Of a DNA stretch of 64,000 nucleotides, positions 16,578 through 26,091 are shown piece after piece; position 1 is the stretch's first letter; each line of letters starts with the position of its first letter. The DNA is from Pseudosulfitobacter pseudonitzschiae (GTDB lineage Bacteria > Pseudomonadota > Alphaproteobacteria > Rhodobacterales > Rhodobacteraceae), in NCBI RefSeq assembly GCF_002222635.1, contig NZ_CP022415.1:1364001-1428000 (forward strand), read 5' to 3'. The translations under genes were made by a program, and so were the position numbers. Below the pieces are notes generated by a model. That model saw only the letters and a list, made by a program, of their open reading frames with translations. It had not been told where the DNA came from and did no database searches.

Positions 16578-17933
16578 ATGGAACAGATTGATCAACTCCG
16601 CGCCTACGGTCTATTTGACGCAAGGGTGCCACGCTATACAAGCTATCCGCCTGCGAACCATTTTGCGGCCGAGACAGATGCATCACACCAAAGCGAATGG
16701 CTGCATGCGGTGCCGTATGGGGCCGAAGTCTCGATTTATATTCATATTCCATTCTGTAAACGCCTGTGCTGGTTCTGCGCCTGCCGGACACAAGGCACCA
16801 AGACACTGTGGCCCGTCGATGTCTATGTGAACGTGCTGCTGCAAGAAATTGCGCTGGTGGCCCAGCGTCTGCCGGACGATGTGCGCATGGCGCGCTTGCA
16901 TCTGGGTGGTGGCACGCCGACTATTTTGTCACCGCAAACCATGACGCGACTGTTGTCGCGGGTGTTCGATACGTTCCAAAAGGCCGAAGGATTCGAATTT
17001 TCGGTCGAGATCGACCCGACCGAAGCCGCCACCGAACTGCTGGAAACCCTTGCCGCGCATGGCATGAACCGAGCCAGTATCGGGGTACAGGATTTTAACC
17101 CCAAGGTACAGGAAGCAATCGGGCGGGTGCAAACCTATGAACAGACCCACGACTGCATTGAAATCCTGCGCGGTGCCAAGGTTCACAGTCTGAACATGGA
17201 CCTGCTGTATGGTCTGCCGCATCAGACGCAGACCACTTTGGTCTCGACGCTCGAACAGGTTCTGGCGTTGCAACCGGACCGGCTGGCGCTTTACGGATAT
17301 GCCCATGTGCCGTGGATGTCGAAGCGTCAGGTGATGATCGACAGCGAGGCGCTGCCCTCGGCCGAGGCACGATATGCGCTGACAGAGACCGCACAGCGGA
17401 TGTTGGTGATGGACGGGTTCAGGCCCATCGGCATCGACCACTTTGCACGCCCCGGTGACAATCTGGCGCTGGCCAGCCACAGCGGCGGCTTGCGGCGTAA
17501 CTTTCAGGGCTACACCGATGACCGTGCTGCGGTTCTGATCGGGCTGGGCGCGTCGGCGATTTCGCAGTTTCCGCAAGGTTACGTGCAAAACCGGTCCGCG
17601 ACGGCCGCCTATACATCAGCAATCGGTCAGGGGTGTCTGGCAGGCGCACGCGGACACGTTCTGAGCGCAGAAGACCGTCTGACAGCACGGATGATCGAGC
17701 ATTTAATGTGCCGTTTTGGCATTGATGTCGACGCATTGGACGCAGAATTCCCACAGCAGCGCACAATCATTTTGCAAGCGGTAGCCGAGTTGGTCGCAGC
17801 CTATCCCGCCGCCTGCCGTACCGATGGCACCAACATGCAAATCTTACGTGCGTTCGCCCCGCTTGTTCGGGTCATTGCCGGTCACCTCGATCGCTACCGC
17901 GCAGGGCAGATGGCGCACAGTTCTGCTATCTGA
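16578..17933 (+). CDS. hemN: Oxygen-independent coproporphyrinogen III oxidase
   Basis: 451 residues. A radical-SAM enzyme: the cluster motif C-x3-C-x2-C is in PFCKRLCWFC near residue 60, followed by GGGTPT. It makes protoporphyrinogen IX for haem (and any chlorophyll) without oxygen. The N-terminus LFDARVPRYTSYP is the family pattern, which supports ATG 16578. No ribosome binding site lies at a useful distance before this ATG (the GGGAGG is 25 bases away), so a leaderless mRNA is possible. Confidence 0.95.
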   Translation: MEQIDQLRAYGLFDARVPRYTSYPPANHFAAETDASHQSEWLHAVPYGAEVSIYIHIPFCKRLCWFCACRTQGTKTLWPVDVYVNVLLQEIALVAQRLPDDVRMARLHLGGGTPTILSPQTMTRLLSRVFDTFQKAEGFEFSVEIDPTEAATELLETLAAHGMNRASIGVQDFNPKVQEAIGRVQTYEQTHDCIEILRGAKVHSLNMDLLYGLPHQTQTTLVSTLEQVLALQPDRLALYGYAHVPWMSKRQVMIDSEALPSAEARYALTETAQRMLVMDGFRPIGIDHFARPGDNLALASHSGGLRRNFQGYTDDRAAVLIGLGASAISQFPQGYVQNRSATAAYTSAIGQGCLAGARGHVLSAEDRLTARMIEHLMCRFGIDVDALDAEFPQQRTIILQAVAELVAAYPAACRTDGTNMQILRAFAPLVRVIAGHLDRYRAGQMAHSSAI

Positions 17934-18471
17934 CGGGGGTGCAGGGCAGCGCAGTGCCATCGACACCTGCGCAAGTCATCGGGGTTTGATATTAGTAGAT
18001 GTGAAACGTCTGACCCAAAACGGACCATGTTCAGGCTCGGAAACTAAAAGCCCTCTAAAATGCTAACCTTACAGAGCTTATTGTGGCTCCGGCGGCAGGG
18101 GCCGGAGCTAGCTTTAGATGCTCCATGTAAGTAATTAATTCCACATTATTTTTACGAATTGGAGATGGCGATCTTGGCGATTTGTGACACGGAGGTGATA
18201 CTGTTTCGGTACTGTTCCATCGACCACCAAAAGGATGATTTCCGAATAGGTCGAGGTGAAAGATTATCTTTGATAATCAGCTATCGACACACACTGAGCG
18301 ATCCAGAGCAGTTTGGCTTGGGTGTCGCAGCTAAGAGATCTGGTAGGGCCTCCGTCCATGGGGGCAGGACAATCCTAACTGCAGAACTGTTTTGGACCTC
18401 CGACTTGCGCCGGAGGCCAGTGTAACGATGGACCGAGGGCCTGCTCAAATGAATTGCGTCGGGGTCACTAC
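17934..18471. other. Intergenic stretch after hemN
   Basis: 538 bases with lower GC than its surroundings. It holds one hairpin (18086-18108) and short frames of low quality in several phases. I see no recognisable gene or gene remnant. Confidence 0.5.
18086..18108 (+). terminator. Possible hairpin terminator
   Basis: GCTCCGGC and GCCGGAGC, 8-bp stem with a 7-base loop, about 150 bases past hemN. No T tract follows, so the role is unsure. Confidence 0.35.
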
Positions 18472-19899
18472 CTAGTGAGCAATCATGACATGCCGTACGG
18501 CCGTGTAGTCTTCCAGCGCATACATCGACATGTCCTTGCCATAGCCGGACTGTTTTAGCCCGCCATGAGGCATTTCGTTGACCAGCATGAAATGCGTGTT
18601 CACCCATGTGCAGCCATACCGCATGCGGCTTGATACCTCCATCGCGCGGCCCACATCCTGCGTCCAGATCGAGGATGCCAGTCCGTAGTCGCTGTCATTC
18701 GCCCATGTGATCGCTTCTTCGGCGTTGGAAAATCGCGTCACCGAGACAACGGGGCCGAAAACTTCACGTTGTACGATTTCGTCGGTCTGCAACGCACCCG
18801 CAACAACGGTTGGTTGATAGTAAAAACCGCTTCCCTCGTGAAGCTTGCCGCCTGTGGTTACTTCCATGTGCTTGTGCTCGCGGGTGCGCTCGACAAAGCT
18901 CGCGACGCGGTCGCGCTGGCGCACGGATATCAATGGCGGGATTTCGTTCAGCGTGTCGTCGGCGTTGTCATAAACGATGCTGGACACGGCTGAAGACAAT
19001 TCGGCAACCAGCTTTTCGTAAATCTTGGGGCCTGCATAAATACGGCAGGCGGCGGTGCAGTCCTGTCCGGCATTGTAATACCCGAATGCCTTCAGACCAT
19101 CGACAACCCGCTCCAGATCAGCGTCGTCAAAGACGATGACCGGGGCCTTGCCACCAAGTTCGAGATGCGTGCGCTTGACAGTCTTTGACGCGGCTTGCAG
19201 GACTTTTTTGCCGGTGGCCACGTCGCCTGTGATCGACACCATATCAACATCCGGATGACTGATAAGCGCGTTGCCAACGCTGGCTCCTTGGCCCACCACC
19301 ACGTTCACGACCCCCTCGGGCAGAATGTCCGCCATCAGCTTGGCAAGTTTCATCGCTGTCAGCGGCGTCTGTTCAGAAGGCTTGAGCACGACCGTGTTGC
19401 CACCGGCCAAGGCAGGGGCGAGTTTCCATGCCATCATCATCATCGGATAGTTCCATGGCGCAATAGATGCCACGACCCCGATCGGATCGCGGCGCACCAT
19501 TGAGGTGTGACCCGCCATGTATTCGCCGGCAGCCGAGGTGTGCATGTTGCGTACGGCACCGGCAAAGTAGCGGAAACAGTCTGCAACTGCCGGAACTTCC
19601 TCGTTGCGCACTTCGTTGATCGGCTTGCCGCAATTCAAAGCTTCGAGTTGCGCAAGCTCTTCAAGGTTCGCGTCAATCGCGTCTGCAATCGCAAGCAATT
19701 TGGCCGACCGCTCTGAAGGTGTCGTGCGAGACCATGTGCCAAAGGCCGATCGCGCAGCAGCGACTGCGCGGTCGATCTGACGCGCGTTCGCCTCGGGCAG
19801 GTTAAGAATAAGCTCTCCGGTGCGCGGGTTCAGAACTTTTTCTTCGGCTTCGGTGCCTGCTTCAAACGCACCACCTATCAACATGTTGGTTTCCATCAA
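18472..19899 (-). CDS. Aminobutyraldehyde dehydrogenase-like aldehyde dehydrogenase
   Basis: About 475 residues. NAD-dependent ALDH: PWNYP oxyanion region, catalytic glutamate in LELGGKAP and catalytic cysteine in [10 protein letters not shown] (near residue 280). The [12 protein letters not shown] pattern and the whole-length similarity fit the gamma-aminobutyraldehyde dehydrogenase group (PatD/YdcW), which oxidises 4-aminobutanal from putrescine to GABA. Context agrees: it closes an operon with a putrescine/spermidine-type ABC transporter. Related betaine-aldehyde or succinate-semialdehyde activities cannot be ruled out. Confidence 0.85.
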   Translation of the reverse strand: MMETNMLIGGAFEAGTEAEEKVLNPRTGELILNLPEANARQIDRAVAAARSAFGTWSRTTPSERSAKLLAIADAIDANLEELAQLEALNCGKPINEVRNEEVPAVADCFRYFAGAVRNMHTSAAGEYMAGHTSMVRRDPIGVVASIAPWNYPMMMMAWKLAPALAGGNTVVLKPSEQTPLTAMKLAKLMADILPEGVVNVVVGQGASVGNALISHPDVDMVSITGDVATGKKVLQAASKTVKRTHLELGGKAPVIVFDDADLERVVDGLKAFGYYNAGQDCTAACRIYAGPKIYEKLVAELSSAVSSIVYDNADDTLNEIPPLISVRQRDRVASFVERTREHKHMEVTTGGKLHEGSGFYYQPTVVAGALQTDEIVQREVFGPVVSVTRFSNAEEAITWANDSDYGLASSIWTQDVGRAMEVSSRMRYGCTWVNTHFMLVNEMPHGGLKQSGYGKDMSMYALEDYTAVRHVMIAH

Positions 19900-19914
19900 T
19901 TCTCTCCCATTTGT

Positions 19915-20721
19915 TCACTTGCCCTGACCGGCAACCGTGTCGGTGCCGCGTGTCAGGTAATACGCGCCGAGGATCGGCAGGAATGTCACCAGCACGACCA
20001 CCATAGCCACGACGTTCGTGACCGGCCGTTCGCGCGGGCGCACCAGTTCCTCAAGCATCCAGATTGGCAGGGTCTGCTGTTGCCCGGCCGTGAATGTCGT
20101 CACAATCACCTCGTCAAAGGACAGAGCGAACGCCAGCATTCCGCCCGCCAGCAACGCTGTCGAGATATTCGGCAGGATGACATATCTGAAGGTCTGGAAA
20201 CTGTTGGCCCCAAGATCCATCGAAGCCTCGACAAGGCTGCCGGACACCCGCCGGAACCGCGCCACCGCGTTGTTATAGACAACAACAACACAAAAGGTCG
20301 CGTGGCCCAGAACGATGGTCCAGAAACTGAACGGTATATCCGCCAGATTGAACGCCGAGCGCAGCGAGATACCGGTGATGATACCCGGAAGGGCAATCGG
20401 CAGGATCACAAGCAGCGAGATCACCTCGCGCCCGAAGAAACGGGTCCGGCTGACCGCCGCCGCACAAAGCGTGCCCAGCACCAAAGCGATGATCGTCGAG
20501 ATCGATGCAACCTTTAGCGACAGTTGCATCGCTTCCCATACGTCGGTCCGTTCCCAGGTGACTGCAAACCACTTCAGCGTAAAGCCGGGGGGTGGCCACT
20601 GGTACGATTTGTCCTCGGTCGTGAAGGCATAGACGAAGATCAGCAAGATCGGCAGATGCATGAACGCCAAGCCGAAGGCCGCTGCGATCTTGAGCCCGAG
20701 AGGTGCGCGGTCAGAGTGCAT
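19915..20721 (-). CDS. Polyamine-type ABC transporter permease (PotC/YdcV type)
   Basis: 268 residues from ATG 20721. Six hydrophobic helices and the EAA-type loop [18 protein letters not shown], which docks on the ATPase. The start overlaps the end of the upstream permease gene by 11 bases. Together with the next three genes it forms a complete importer; the PotC-like motifs point to putrescine or spermidine. Confidence 0.9.
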   Translation of the reverse strand: MHSDRAPLGLKIAAAFGLAFMHLPILLIFVYAFTTEDKSYQWPPPGFTLKWFAVTWERTDVWEAMQLSLKVASISTIIALVLGTLCAAAVSRTRFFGREVISLLVILPIALPGIITGISLRSAFNLADIPFSFWTIVLGHATFCVVVVYNNAVARFRRVSGSLVEASMDLGANSFQTFRYVILPNISTALLAGGMLAFALSFDEVIVTTFTAGQQQTLPIWMLEELVRPRERPVTNVVAMVVVLVTFLPILGAYYLTRGTDTVAGQGK

Positions 20722-21649
20722 CAAAGGCCCCCTGACGCTTTGCCATCCACAGATAGACGGCCATGAGCAGGATGGGCACCACGGCAAAGGCCGCGGCCAG
20801 CGGTATGTTTCCCGCAGTGCCCTGATAGGCATAAACAGCCTGCCCGATGAACCGGCGTGATGTCCCGACAATCTGGGGAATGATGTAGTCGCCCAAGGTC
20901 AGCGAAAAGGTAAAGATCGAACCCGCAATCACTCCGGGCAGCGCCAGCGGGAAAAGCACATGGCGAAAGGTTTGCGCGGGATGTGCGCCAAGATCGCCGG
21001 AGGCTTCGAGCATCGAATGCGGCACCCGTTCAAGGGATGCCTGAATGGGCAAAATCATGAAGGGCAGCCATACATAAAGAAAGACAAGGAATGTTCCGGT
21101 GGTGCTGACAGACAGGGAATTGCCCCCGATCACCGGAATCGAAAGGTAGGCATTCAGCAACCAGCCCAGATGCAATGTCTCGAACAGCCAGTTCAGGATA
21201 CCTTCTTTGGCAAGGATCAATTTCCACGAGTAAACCTTGACCAGATAGCTGGACCAAAGCGGCATCATCACCCCCAGATAGAAAATCGCCTTCCATTTGC
21301 CCCGCGCATAACGCGCCGCATAGTAAGCGACTGGAAAGCCGATAACCGCCGCGCCGACAGTGACTGCAGCGGACATCACCACCGTGCGGATGATGATGTC
21401 GAAGTTGGAGGGTCGGAGCAGTTCGCCATAGGTTTTAAGCGTAAATTCGTACTGAATAATGCCCGTAAACTCGTCAATCGAGAAAAAGCTCTGCGCAAGC
21501 AGCGCAAAAAGGGATCCCAGATAGATAATCCCCAGCCAGAGCGCAGGCGGCAGGATCAGCAGGAACACCAGCAATTTTGGCCTGCGCCAAAGCGTATCGG
21601 ACAAACCGGTCAGAAACCCGCCGGTGCGTGTGTCAACAGTGTCGCTCAT
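20711..21649 (-). CDS. Polyamine-type ABC transporter permease (PotB/YdcU type)
   Basis: About 312 residues from ATG 21649 ([11 protein letters not shown]). Six membrane helices, and the EAA-type loop [24 protein letters not shown]. The ATG overlaps the ATPase stop by four bases, which indicates coupled translation. Confidence 0.9.
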   Translation of the reverse strand: MSDTVDTRTGGFLTGLSDTLWRRPKLLVFLLILPPALWLGIIYLGSLFALLAQSFFSIDEFTGIIQYEFTLKTYGELLRPSNFDIIIRTVVMSAAVTVGAAVIGFPVAYYAARYARGKWKAIFYLGVMMPLWSSYLVKVYSWKLILAKEGILNWLFETLHLGWLLNAYLSIPVIGGNSLSVSTTGTFLVFLYVWLPFMILPIQASLERVPHSMLEASGDLGAHPAQTFRHVLFPLALPGVIAGSIFTFSLTLGDYIIPQIVGTSRRFIGQAVYAYQGTAGNIPLAAAFAVVPILLMAVYLWMAKRQGAFDAL

Positions 21650-22629
21650 GCCGGTCCCATCACATGCAGATCGTCGGCCGACCAATCGACCGTCACCGTT
21701 TCACCCGCCTTTGGCACTGCCGCTCCTTTGGGCAGCAACATCGTCATCGGGACAGTGCCGATATCCATGTTCACGCGGGTAGCGGCACCAAGAAAGCTGG
21801 CGCTGCGCACCAATGCACTCTGTCCTTGCTTGGCCAGCCGCACCGCCTCTGGCCGGACAGCGCCATAGGCATTTTTTCCGACGAGTTGGTTGACAAACTC
21901 AGGGGGTAACACATTGGAGGAGCCTACAAAGTCGGCCACAAATGGGGTCTGGGGCCGGTAATAAATCTCCTCCGGCGCGCCAATCTGCACGACCTGTCCC
22001 TCATTGAAAACTGCCACCCGATCGGCCATTGAAAGGGCCTCGCCCTGATCGTGGGTCACGAAGATGAAGGTGATCCCGAGGTTGCGCTGGAGCGTCTTCA
22101 ACTCTTCTTGCATCTGTTCGCGCAGCTTCAGGTCCAGCGCGCCCAATGGCTCATCCAGCAAAAGCGCCTTTGGTTTGTTCACCAGTGCGCGGGCAAGGGC
22201 CACACGTTGCCTCTGTCCGCCCGAAAGCTCTGACGGCTTGCGATCACCGTAGCCATCCAGAGCCACCATTTCCAAGGCCGCATCGGCGGATTTCTGGCGC
22301 TGCCGTTTCGGCGTGCCCGCAATCATCAAGCCATAGGCGACATTGTCGCGCACGTTGAGATGCGGAAACAACGCATAGTCCTGAAATACCGTGTTGACGG
22401 CACGCTTGTAGGGCGGAATGCCCTGCGCGACCTGTCCGAAAATCCGTATTTCACCCGCCGTCGGCCGCTCGAATCCTGCGATAAGCCGCAGGCTGGTGGT
22501 CTTGCCAGATCCGGACGGCCCAAGCATGGCGAAGAATTCGCCTTCGGCGATATCAAGATTGAGATTATCAACAGCCTTCACGTCACCATAGTGACGCGAC
22601 ACGCCGGAAAAACCGATTGCAGATGTCAT
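21646..22629 (-). CDS. Polyamine-type ABC transporter ATPase (PotA/YdcT type)
   Basis: 327 residues from ATG 22629. Walker A GPSGSGKT at 37-44, signature LSGGQRQRVALARAL, Walker B LLLDEPLGALD, and a C-terminal TOBE-type domain (MTMLLPKGAAVPKAGETVTVDW). It energises the importer. It lies downstream of an intercistronic hairpin, which would lower its expression relative to the binding protein. Confidence 0.93.
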   Translation of the reverse strand: MTSAIGFSGVSRHYGDVKAVDNLNLDIAEGEFFAMLGPSGSGKTTSLRLIAGFERPTAGEIRIFGQVAQGIPPYKRAVNTVFQDYALFPHLNVRDNVAYGLMIAGTPKRQRQKSADAALEMVALDGYGDRKPSELSGGQRQRVALARALVNKPKALLLDEPLGALDLKLREQMQEELKTLQRNLGITFIFVTHDQGEALSMADRVAVFNEGQVVQIGAPEEIYYRPQTPFVADFVGSSNVLPPEFVNQLVGKNAYGAVRPEAVRLAKQGQSALVRSASFLGAATRVNMDIGTVPMTMLLPKGAAVPKAGETVTVDWSADDLHVMGPA

Positions 22630-22646
22630 GAAATTACCAGTTCCTG

Positions 22647-22669
22647 TCCCGCCACCAGTGGTGGCGGGA
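22647..22669 (-). repeat. Intercistronic hairpin between binding protein and ATPase
   Basis: A near-perfect 11-bp stem (TCCCGCCACCA and TGGTGGCGGGA around one base). Such hairpins after a binding-protein gene commonly protect the upstream mRNA and reduce downstream expression. Confidence 0.6.
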
Positions 22670-22685
22670 TGTATAAGTATAGGGT

Positions 22686-23846
22686 TCAACGGCCGCCGAT
22701 GACGCCGATATAATCCGAGACCCAGCGATAGTAGGGCACACAAGTGTCCTGGCTTTCGCAGGAAGACACCGGAGTGGTCCAGAACTTGATCCGTTCGAAA
22801 TCATCCATGCCGTTGATTGTGCAACCCTCGGCAGTTTGCATGCCCCGCCCGTCAGTGCAGGCCGTCGGCACAGCGGGGTTTGCCCCGAACCAGACGGAAA
22901 GGTCGGACTGCAAATTAGACGCCAGCGAATGCTCCATCCACATATAGCTGCAGTTCGGGTTTTCAGCATCTGCGTGCATCATCGTGGAATCGGCCCAGCC
23001 GGTCGCGCCTTCCTGAGGGATTGTCGATGCCACCGGTGCGTTATCGCCCTTCAGCAGATTGACCTGAAACGGCCATGTGCCCGACGCCGCCATACCTTCA
23101 TTCTTGAAGTCGTCAATCTGGATAAAGGCGTCATGCCAATAACGGCCCACCAGCTTGCGCTGCACGCGCAACAGATCAAGTGCAGCGGCATATTGGTCCT
23201 CGTTCAACTCGTAAGGTGAGGTAATGCCAAGTTCCGGCTGGTTGTGCATCAGATAGTTCGCTGCATCGGCGATATGGATCGGGCCGTCATAGGCCTGCAC
23301 GCGGCCCTCATTCGGCTTGCCGTCCGGCAGGTCCATCGGCTTGAACACCACATCCCAACTGGTTGGCGCTTCGTCAAAAACCTCGGTCGAATACATCAGT
23401 ACGTTCGGCCCCCACATATAGGGCACGCCGTAATGGGTGCCGTCCACGAAGTGCCATGGCGCTTCTTTCAGGCGGTCGTCTACGGTGGACCAGCTTGGGA
23501 TCAGGTCAATATTGATCGGCTGAACCCGTTTGCCCGCCACCATACGAAGCGATGCGTCACCCGAGGCGGTGACAAGATCAAAACCACCTTCATTCATCAG
23601 CGCGACCATTTCATCGCTGGTATTGGCGTTCTTGATGTTGACCTTGCAGCCGGTCTTTTCTTCAAAACCGGTGATCCAGTCAAATGACGGGTTGGTTTCG
23701 CCGCGCTCAAGATAGCCGGGCCACGCCACGATATTGACCTGACCTTCGGCTTCGCCCAGTTCCGTTAACATTGTCTGCGCCGACGCTTGACCCGCGAGCG
23801 TCAGAGCCAGCACCATTGCTGTGCCTGAATTTAAGACCGTTTTCAT
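22686..23846 (-). CDS. Polyamine-type ABC transporter substrate-binding protein (PotD/YdcS type)
   Basis: 386 residues. A signal peptide of about 23 residues ends in ASAQ. The mature start GQVNIVAWPGYLERG and the later VTASGDASLRMV follow the PotD/PotF/YdcS pattern, where tryptophan and acidic residues grip the polyamine amines. The protein is longer than E. coli PotD (about 348) and closer to YdcS. It acts in the periplasm. Confidence 0.9.
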   Translation of the reverse strand: MKTVLNSGTAMVLALTLAGQASAQTMLTELGEAEGQVNIVAWPGYLERGETNPSFDWITGFEEKTGCKVNIKNANTSDEMVALMNEGGFDLVTASGDASLRMVAGKRVQPINIDLIPSWSTVDDRLKEAPWHFVDGTHYGVPYMWGPNVLMYSTEVFDEAPTSWDVVFKPMDLPDGKPNEGRVQAYDGPIHIADAANYLMHNQPELGITSPYELNEDQYAAALDLLRVQRKLVGRYWHDAFIQIDDFKNEGMAASGTWPFQVNLLKGDNAPVASTIPQEGATGWADSTMMHADAENPNCSYMWMEHSLASNLQSDLSVWFGANPAVPTACTDGRGMQTAEGCTINGMDDFERIKFWTTPVSSCESQDTCVPYYRWVSDYIGVIGGR

Positions 23847-23910
23847 TGATGATCTCCCCTATGAACGTATCCGGCATTTTTTGCCTAACTTTCACAAAGA
23901 GTGCGGCAGG

Positions 23911-23975
23911 CCCGCGCCCATCACAAATTCTAAATTTAGAAATCCCCTATCGGATTTTCCGATAACGGGCGCGGG
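23911..23975. promoter_or_regulatory. Nested palindrome (possible three-way junction) before the transporter operon
   Basis: The outer arms CCCGCGCCC (23911-23919) and GGGCGCGGG (23967-23975) are exact complements. Inside are two perfect palindromes: TTCTAAATTTAGAA (23928-23941) and TATCGGATTTTCCGATA (23948-23964). The region is between the lysR stop and the binding-protein start on the same strand. It may be a structured leader, a terminator for lysR, or a LysR operator region. Confidence 0.6.
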
Positions 23976-23981
23976 TGGCCC

Positions 23982-24881
23982 CTAATCAAGTTTATAGGCT
24001 TGGGCGACCGCCACAAACTCTCGCGCTGCAGCGGATAACTTTGAACCTTTACGCCAGACAAGACCCACTTGCACAACGGGCAAAGAGCCTGAAACATCAC
24101 GCGCCTCGATCCGGTCGCCTTCCAGCGACCAAGGCCGGTAAACAAGATCGGGCAACAAGGCAACGCCCGCACCGGTCGCCACCAAAGAGCGCACGGCTTC
24201 GACCGAACGGGTTCTGAATGCCACCTTCGGTTGGGTTCCAAGAACCGACAGCAGGCTGACGGTTTCCTGCTCCATCTCGTCGATATTGAGGATAATTAGC
24301 GGCTCGTCCTTTAAATCGGACAGCCTGATACTGTCTTGATTGGACAACGGATGCCCCATCGGCATCCAAAGCCGGTAGGGCGAGACGTCCAGTGTCTCGG
24401 CGTGCAATGCATGGCGGTCGGTCACCCGCGTGGTCATCATGACCGCGACATCCATCTCACCGCCAATCAACAAATGTTCAAGATATTCGCTGGATTCCTC
24501 GATCGCGCTGATTTCCACCTTTGGATTGGCCCGCCGGTACTTTGCCAGAAGATCAGAAATGACATAGCCGGCAACAAGCGAGGTCAGCCCCAGATGCAAC
24601 TGGCCTTTTGCAGTCTGCCCTTCGTCCTCAAACGCGCGCCGCGCGCCCGAAACCTCTGCGAGGATCGTCGTCGCGTGCCGCAAGAACTGATGCCCCCTGT
24701 GGGTAATGCGAAGTCCGCGCGAATGGCGGTCGAACAGCGCGACACCCAAGTCAGCTTCAAGAAACTTGATCGCCTCGGTTACAGCACTTTGAGAGATATT
24801 GAGCGAATGCGCAGCCGCGCTGACGGATCCGTATTCAGCCACAGCAACAAAGTAGTTCAATTGACGGATGGTGAAGGACAC
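23982..24881 (-). CDS. LysR family transcriptional regulator
   Basis: 299 residues, typical length. The N-terminal winged helix-turn-helix (about residues 1-60) includes GSVSAAAHSLNISQSAVTEAIKFLE, and the remainder is the inducer-binding domain (two Rossmann-like lobes, from about residue 90). It is the closest regulator to the polyamine transport operon, in the same direction and 135 bases upstream, so control of that operon is the simplest guess. The ligand is unknown. Confidence 0.92.
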   Translation of the reverse strand: MSFTIRQLNYFVAVAEYGSVSAAAHSLNISQSAVTEAIKFLEADLGVALFDRHSRGLRITHRGHQFLRHATTILAEVSGARRAFEDEGQTAKGQLHLGLTSLVAGYVISDLLAKYRRANPKVEISAIEESSEYLEHLLIGGEMDVAVMMTTRVTDRHALHAETLDVSPYRLWMPMGHPLSNQDSIRLSDLKDEPLIILNIDEMEQETVSLLSVLGTQPKVAFRTRSVEAVRSLVATGAGVALLPDLVYRPWSLEGDRIEARDVSGSLPVVQVGLVWRKGSKLSAAAREFVAVAQAYKLD

Positions 24882-24920
24882 GGGAGCAGCCCATTGTTAG
24901 GTGTTGACTTGCAGCCTATC

Positions 24921-24956
24921 GAGCAAACTCGAGCAACTCAACTTGCTCAAGAGCAA
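24921..24956. repeat. Cluster of GAGCAA hexamers upstream of lysR
   Basis: Three direct copies of GAGCAA (24921, 24931, 24951) and one inverted copy TTGCTC (24943-24948) in 36 bases, starting 39 bases before the lysR start. It could be an operator or a DNA element left from a rearrangement. Confidence 0.4.
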
Positions 24957-25406
24957 CCAGATTTTAGCGTCACTGTCTTGGGTCTTGGTCTGATACCGTT
25001 GCCTGTTGTTTATAACAGGAGGTTTATGCAGGGCATGAAAATGCGGGAGCCTGCAGCTTCACCCTTCGTTGCGCACTTAATGCCTTGGCCGAAGAGTTCG
25101 GGAAGTTAGATTTGCCTTCTTCGACCGGGTCTTTCGCCTGATGCTGTCTATCGTCTTTGATGACGGACTGTGGATCATTCTGGCAAACTCGCAAAAGCAT
25201 TGGGCAGCCGATCTCGATAAAACCATAGATCATGACACATCTCCTTTGATCCGGCGGGCTGGTTGCCCGCCGTGTATTTTATACATTTGATCGGCGTTGA
25301 TGATGTGACCGCCCCCCCGACGGCAACAATGCCCGATTGGTGGCGGGCTTTGTATTGATCGATGGCGACCTCGAAGAATTGCCGGACTCTGCAAGCCAGG
25401 CCCGAG
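24957..25406. other. Debris stretch without a clear gene
   Basis: About 450 bases. A 69-codon minus-strand frame from 25233 has a good ribosome binding site (AAAGGAG) but no recognisable protein, and a GGCGGGCAACCAGCCCGCC hairpin lies just upstream of it. On the plus strand a short hydrophobic stretch (FFDRVFRLMLSIVFDDGLWIIL) is open for about 60 codons but lacks a start. I cannot assign either. Confidence 0.4.
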
Positions 25407-25664
25407 AACCGCGTATTCGTTGTTGAGGCAGATGGCGGGCAAAGTGGCCGTCGCGTCAAGATTCCTGCCGGTATTCTGGCAATGTATGGTCGACCGCGCT
25501 TTGATTACGGTTATGTTGGCGCGCTCCAACCGGAGATGAACGGCCGGTGCATTCCAGTTAATCACGGCAAGATGTTGGGCGGGTCTTCGTCGATGAACTT
25601 GATGCTCAATATTTGTGGTGCCCCGCAGGATTATGATGATTGGCGGGATCTTGGTTGCGAGTTT
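25407..25664 (+). pseudogene. Fragment of a GMC-family oxidoreductase
   Basis: An 86-codon piece reads NRVFVVEADGG, then IPAGILAMYGRPRFDYGY, QPEMNGRCIPVNHGKMLGGSSSMN and PQDYDDWRDLGCEF. This is the region after the FAD-binding motif in choline-dehydrogenase-like GMC enzymes, with the GKMLGGSSSMN signature. The N-terminal GxGxxG segment and about 400 C-terminal residues are missing, so it cannot be functional. Confidence 0.75.
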
Positions 25665-26091
25665 CTTTCGTTACCGGGAATAGCTGTAGCGAGCATTGCC
25701 ACTGTACCGCTGGCACCCAGAAGTGCGAAAACGTCAAGGGACGGCACCTGCAGATCGAGAACTGCGATTGCCAGCGCACTACCGGCGATCCCCGCACTCG
25801 CTGCGACAAGGGCCGCCAGTCCGACACGCGGCCAACGCGCCCGTGGAACCGGCAGGAACGTCCAGATGACCGCCGCGATCAGAGCAGGGAAGAGCCCGAG
25901 AAATAGGTGGCAATGACCGGATCGGTCTCGAAACCGACTTGCCGCAGCGTAGCGCCGATTTTGCGATTTCTGCTGGCCCAAGCCGCGTACGATGAACCGG
26001 CAAATGGCGGCTTCCGGGTTCACTGAAGACGTGACATTGTTCAAGAACACTCAAAAACCCGATGTCGCGCAGCCAAGTTGAGGAACCCTAA
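25665..26091. other. Rearranged stretch with a membrane-protein-like minus-strand frame
   Basis: About 430 bases between the GMC fragment and the peptidase. A minus-strand frame (about 26050 to 25631) contains hydrophobic segments (FPALIAAVIWTFLPV and LAALVAASAGIAGSALAIAV) resembling the end of an integral membrane protein, but it has no family I can name and its N-terminal part looks frameshifted. Probably a gene remnant. Confidence 0.4.

Noticed and set aside
18159-18425. 88-codon frame in the gap after hemN
   Set aside because: No family, no clear ribosome site and a poor codon pattern.
25024-25233. 69-codon minus-strand frame with a good ribosome binding site
   Set aside because: The product (starting MIYGFIEIG) resembles nothing, and the region is debris; kept only as a note in the gap entry.
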